Both the position numbers and the translations under genes were made by a program. Positions 61,451-64,000 of a stretch of DNA of 64,000 nt are shown one piece after another. The DNA is from Oleiagrimonas sp963747595 (GTDB lineage Bacteria; Pseudomonadota; Gammaproteobacteria; Xanthomonadales; Rhodanobacteraceae), in contig CAVVFO010000001.1 in the NCBI GenBank assembly GCA_963747595.1, forward strand, positions 682,001 to 746,000, written 5' to 3'. The notes below the pieces were generated by a model, which had not been told where the DNA came from, ran no database searches, and saw only the letters and a program-made list of their open reading frames with translations. Position 1 is the stretch's first letter, and every line of letters starts with the position of its first letter.

Positions 61451-61798
61451 ATGAACACGGATTACTCCGCCATCTATCACGCCATCGCCGCCATCCCGCG
61501 GGGGCGCGTTGCCGGTTACGGCCAGATCGCCGCACGCGCTGGGTTGCCGGGGCGTGCGCGGCAAGTGGCGCGCGCGCTGGCACGCAACGACGATCTCGAT
61601 CTGCCTTGGCATCGGGTGCTGCGTTCCAGCGGCCATATCGCCATCCCCGCAGGTACCCGCGGGTTTCGCGAACAGGTCAGGCGGCTGCGCGCCGAGGGCG
61701 TGGAGGTGCGCAATGGTCGCGTGTCGATGCATGCGTTCGGGCTGGATTTGGACCTGGATCGTGCGTTGTGGGGCATGTCCGACACCGCGTCCCGCTGA
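61451..61798 (+). CDS. Alkyltransferase-like protein (MGMT family, Cys replaced by Trp)
   Basis: A 115-residue protein with the C-terminal DNA-binding domain of O6-methylguanine-DNA methyltransferases: AAIPRGRVAGYGQIAARAGL near residue 12, RQVARALARN near 37, and the active-site region LPWHRVLRSSGHIAIP near 52. The acceptor Cys of PCHRV is Trp, which defines alkyltransferase-like (ATL) proteins. They bind O6-alkylguanine without removing the alkyl group and hand the lesion to nucleotide excision repair; uvrA is in this window at 18450. It lies 43 bp upstream of recQ on the same strand. Confidence 0.9.
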   Translation: MNTDYSAIYHAIAAIPRGRVAGYGQIAARAGLPGRARQVARALARNDDLDLPWHRVLRSSGHIAIPAGTRGFREQVRRLRAEGVEVRNGRVSMHAFGLDLDLDRALWGMSDTASR

Positions 61799-61828
61799 AT
61801 TCGCACAGGGATGTCGCTCAGCCTTTGC

Positions 61829-61834
61829 TAGCAT
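61829..61834 (+). promoter_or_regulatory. -10 element of recQ (leaderless arrangement)
   Basis: TAGCAT ends 7 nt before the ATG at 61842, as in front of the DUF1289 gene at 12563. No Shine-Dalgarno sequence. Confidence 0.45.
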
Positions 61835-61841
61835 GCGCGCC

Positions 61842-63677
61842 ATGCAATCATCGCTGGATATTCTTCGTCACGTCTTCGGCTACTCGGCATTCCGCGGCCG
61901 GCAGCGCGAGGTCATCGAACAGGTGGCGGCCGGCGGGGATGCGCTGGTCCTGATGCCCACTGGCGGCGGCAAGTCGCTGTGTTACCAGATTCCCGCGCTG
62001 ATCCGCTCCGGCACCGCCATCGTGGTCTCGCCGCTGATCGCGCTGATGCAGGATCAGGTGGAGGCGTTGCGCCAGTTCGGCGTGGAGGCGGCGTACCTCA
62101 ACTCCAGCCTGGAGCCGGCGGCGCAGGCTGATGTCGAACGACGCTTCACCGCGGGGGAGCTGAAGCTGCTGTACGTGTCTCCGGAGAGGCTCCTGTCCGG
62201 ACGCTGCCTGGGGCTTCTGGCGCGCGCCGAGCTGTCGCTGTTCGCCATCGACGAGGCGCATTGCGTGTCGCAGTGGGGCCATGATTTCCGTCCCGAATAC
62301 CGCCAGCTGACTGTGCTGCACGAGCGCTTTCCGGGTGTGCCGCGTATCGCCCTGACCGCCACGGCGGATGCACCGACGCGCCAGGAGATCGTGGAGCGTC
62401 TGGCGCTGGAAGACGCCGAGCAGTTCGTCGCCAGCTTCGATCGGCCCAACATCCGCTACCGCGTCTTGCAGAAGGACGACCCACGTCGACAGCTGGGCGA
62501 CTTCCTGAAGGGTCATGCGGACGAATCGGGCATCGTCTACTGCCTGTCGCGAAAGAAGGTGGAAGCCACGGCCGAATGGCTGCAGACACAGGGTGTGAAG
62601 GCGCTGCCCTATCACGCCGGGCTGGATGCGGCGATGCGCGCCGAGCATCAGCAACGTTTCCTGCGCGAGGACGGCGTCGTCATCTGCGCCACGATCGCCT
62701 TCGGCATGGGGATCGACAAGCCGGACGTGCGCTTCGTGGCGCACATGGACCTGCCCAAGAGTCTGGAGGGCTATTATCAGGAAACCGGCCGCGCCGGCCG
62801 CGACGGGTTGCCGGCCGAGGCCTGGATGGCATACGGATTGAATGACCTGGTCACCCTGGCACAGTTCATCGAGCGCTCCGAGGCCGGCGAAGAACGCAAG
62901 CGCCTGGAACGCTCCAAGCTCGATGCATTGCTGGCCTATGCCGAAACCACCGCCTGCCGTCGCCAGCGTCTGCTGGGCTATTTCGGCGAGAGGCGTGACG
63001 AGCCGTGCGGCAACTGCGACAACTGTCTCCATCCACCGGAAACCTGGGATGCCACCGAGGCTGCGCGGAAGGCCCTGTCATGCGTGTACCGTACCGGGCA
63101 GCGCTTCGGCGTGGCCTATCTGATCGATGTCTTGCTGGGCAAGGACAGCGAGCGTGTGCAGCAAAGGCATCATGACCAGCTGACCGTGTTCGGCATCGGC
63201 GGGGAGCTGGACAAACGGCAATGGCACGGGGTGTTCCGGCAACTGGTCGCAGCCGGCTTCCTGGCGCCGGATGGCGAGGGCTACGGCACGCTGCGGCTGA
63301 CCGATGCGGCCCGGCCGGTGTTGCATGGTGAACAGGTGGTGCAGCTGCGCCAGGAGGCCGATCGCGCCCAGCGTCGCGCTGCCCGCCGCACTTCACGCAG
63401 TGGTCCGGGAGAGCGACGCAGTCTGGATATCGCACCGCATGAGGAGCCGTTGTGGAACGCCTTGCGCGATGCGCGTGCCCGCCTGGCAAAAGAACAAGGC
63501 GTGCCGGCTTATGTCATTTTCCATGACGCCACGCTGCTGGCCATGCTGCGCGACCGCCCCGCTTCACGCGACGCACTGGCCGCCATCAGCGGTGTCGGCG
63601 AGCGCAAGCTGGAACGTTATGGCGAGACGTTCCTGGATGTCCTGCTGGATGCCTCCGCGAACGCGCAAGAGGTCTGA
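61842..63677 (+). CDS. recQ: ATP-dependent DNA helicase RecQ
   Basis: A 611-residue 3'-5' helicase. Motif 0 is FGYSAFRGRQREVIEQV near residue 10, Walker A is LMPTGGGKSLCYQIPAL near 36, the DEAH box is FAIDEAHCVSQWGHDFRPEY near 135, and motif VI is YYQETGRAGRDGLPAEAWM near 310. The zinc-binding domain has cysteines in CRRQRLLGYFGERRDEPCGN and CDNC. A winged-helix (RQC) part and a C-terminal HRDC domain (EEPLWNALRDARARLAKEQG, SGVGERKLERYGETFLDV) complete it. The ATG at 61842 follows TAGCAT by 7 nt; an ATG at 61833 is the alternative. Confidence 0.96.
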   Translation: MQSSLDILRHVFGYSAFRGRQREVIEQVAAGGDALVLMPTGGGKSLCYQIPALIRSGTAIVVSPLIALMQDQVEALRQFGVEAAYLNSSLEPAAQADVERRFTAGELKLLYVSPERLLSGRCLGLLARAELSLFAIDEAHCVSQWGHDFRPEYRQLTVLHERFPGVPRIALTATADAPTRQEIVERLALEDAEQFVASFDRPNIRYRVLQKDDPRRQLGDFLKGHADESGIVYCLSRKKVEATAEWLQTQGVKALPYHAGLDAAMRAEHQQRFLREDGVVICATIAFGMGIDKPDVRFVAHMDLPKSLEGYYQETGRAGRDGLPAEAWMAYGLNDLVTLAQFIERSEAGEERKRLERSKLDALLAYAETTACRRQRLLGYFGERRDEPCGNCDNCLHPPETWDATEAARKALSCVYRTGQRFGVAYLIDVLLGKDSERVQQRHHDQLTVFGIGGELDKRQWHGVFRQLVAAGFLAPDGEGYGTLRLTDAARPVLHGEQVVQLRQEADRAQRRAARRTSRSGPGERRSLDIAPHEEPLWNALRDARARLAKEQGVPAYVIFHDATLLAMLRDRPASRDALAAISGVGERKLERYGETFLDVLLDASANAQEV

Positions 63678-63745
63678 GCGAAGCCACAGGCTGTCCCCCG
63701 TGGCGGGCGGTGAACGAACTGGCCCGAGGTGCGATGCGTGTGCCA

Positions 63746-63928
63746 TCAGTCGGCGTCTTCGGACTCGTGCGGATCGGTCGCTGGCTTGCGTTTTGGCACG
63801 TTCTGATGATCGTGGGGCGAGCCTTCACCAGGACCGTGCGGCTGAGGGTCGTCGGGATGAGGCTCTTCCTTTGAGTAGCCGGAATTGGATTGGCCTCCGG
63901 CATCAGATGTTCGTGGCGACTTGGACAT
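63746..63928 (-). CDS. Small disordered hypothetical protein
   Basis: A 60-residue protein that is almost wholly Pro, Ser, Asp, Glu, His, Gly and Lys (for example KEEPHPDDPQPHGPGEGSPH), with no hydrophobic core, so it is probably unstructured. GAAG lies upstream of the ATG at 63928; an in-frame start further upstream at 63961 is possible. It converges on recQ. I am not certain it is expressed. Confidence 0.45.
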   Translation of the reverse strand: MSKSPRTSDAGGQSNSGYSKEEPHPDDPQPHGPGEGSPHDHQNVPKRKPATDPHESEDAD

Positions 63929-64000
63929 TGGGGGGTCTTCATTTGGGCGAAGCGTCACCATGCATCGTTGGCGTTAAACGGCCACTGAAGGCGAGGCATA

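Overview
The window is a dense, GC-rich chromosomal segment of a gammaproteobacterium, most likely order Lysobacterales (Xanthomonadales), probably Rhodanobacteraceae. That placement is inferred from gene families and gene order, not from a marker-gene search. The order kdsD-kdsC-lptC-lptA-lptB-rpoN-hpf-hprK-rapZ-EIIA(Man)-ptsH-ptsI, the block rplU-rpmA-obgE / rpsT / murJ-ribF-ileS-lspA-ispH, and purM-purN next to DUF2066-perM-hda all fit. There is no rRNA operon, CRISPR array, recognisable transposase or prophage. One tRNA gene (Thr, CGT) is present.

Layout. 1-6.6 kb: queG (partial) diverging from nnr-tsaE, then the amidase amiC and mutL. 6.6-18.4 kb: mixed metabolic and hypothetical genes, namely DUF1684, a small phosphoesterase, an AT-richer accessory gene, an SGNH hydrolase, two enoyl-CoA hydratase homologues, an FKBP isomerase, DUF1289-Nudix-sulfurtransferase, a candidate Panacea-type toxin-antitoxin pair, DUF4139 and a thioesterase. 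18.4-32.1 kb: uvrA, ribosomal proteins L21, L27 and S20, obgE, murJ, ribF, ileS, lspA, ispH and tRNA-Thr. 32.2-38.6 kb: a YoaA/DinG helicase, an O-methyltransferase, tsaB, and a divergent yeiH-like / yeiE-like pair. 38.6-49 kb (all minus strand): a regulatory PTS (hprK, rapZ, EIIA-Man, ptsH, ptsI) with hpf and rpoN, then LPS transport and Kdo synthesis genes. 49-64 kb: ibaG, murA, DUF3108, purM-purN, DUF2066-perM-hda, suhB/trmJ, a CorC-like protein, an SDR, an alkyltransferase-like protein and recQ.

How the genes work together. Envelope biogenesis dominates: Kdo synthesis (kdsD, kdsC), the LPS bridge and ATPase (lptC, lptA, lptB), peptidoglycan (murA, murJ, amiC), lipoprotein maturation (lspA) and isoprenoid supply (ispH). 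Two t6A genes (tsaE, tsaB), queG, trmJ and ileS serve tRNA function. mutL, uvrA, recQ, the dinG-like helicase and an alkyltransferase-like protein cover DNA repair. The PTS genes lack sugar permease components and include an HPr kinase, so they look like a signalling relay and not a sugar importer.

Three non-coding themes stand out. First, about a dozen genes start exactly 6-8 nt after a good -10 hexamer with no Shine-Dalgarno sequence, which suggests leaderless transcripts. Second, a roughly 110-bp near-palindromic repeat occurs about eleven times between genes, with collapsed and expanded forms. Third, two elements end in the inverted motif CTCTGATTGAATC; one is 277 bp, and the other supplies the stop codon of a hydrolase gene. 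The best candidate for a poorly described biological system is the overlapping pair at 14655-15547, a Panacea (DUF4065) protein with a small two-helix membrane protein.
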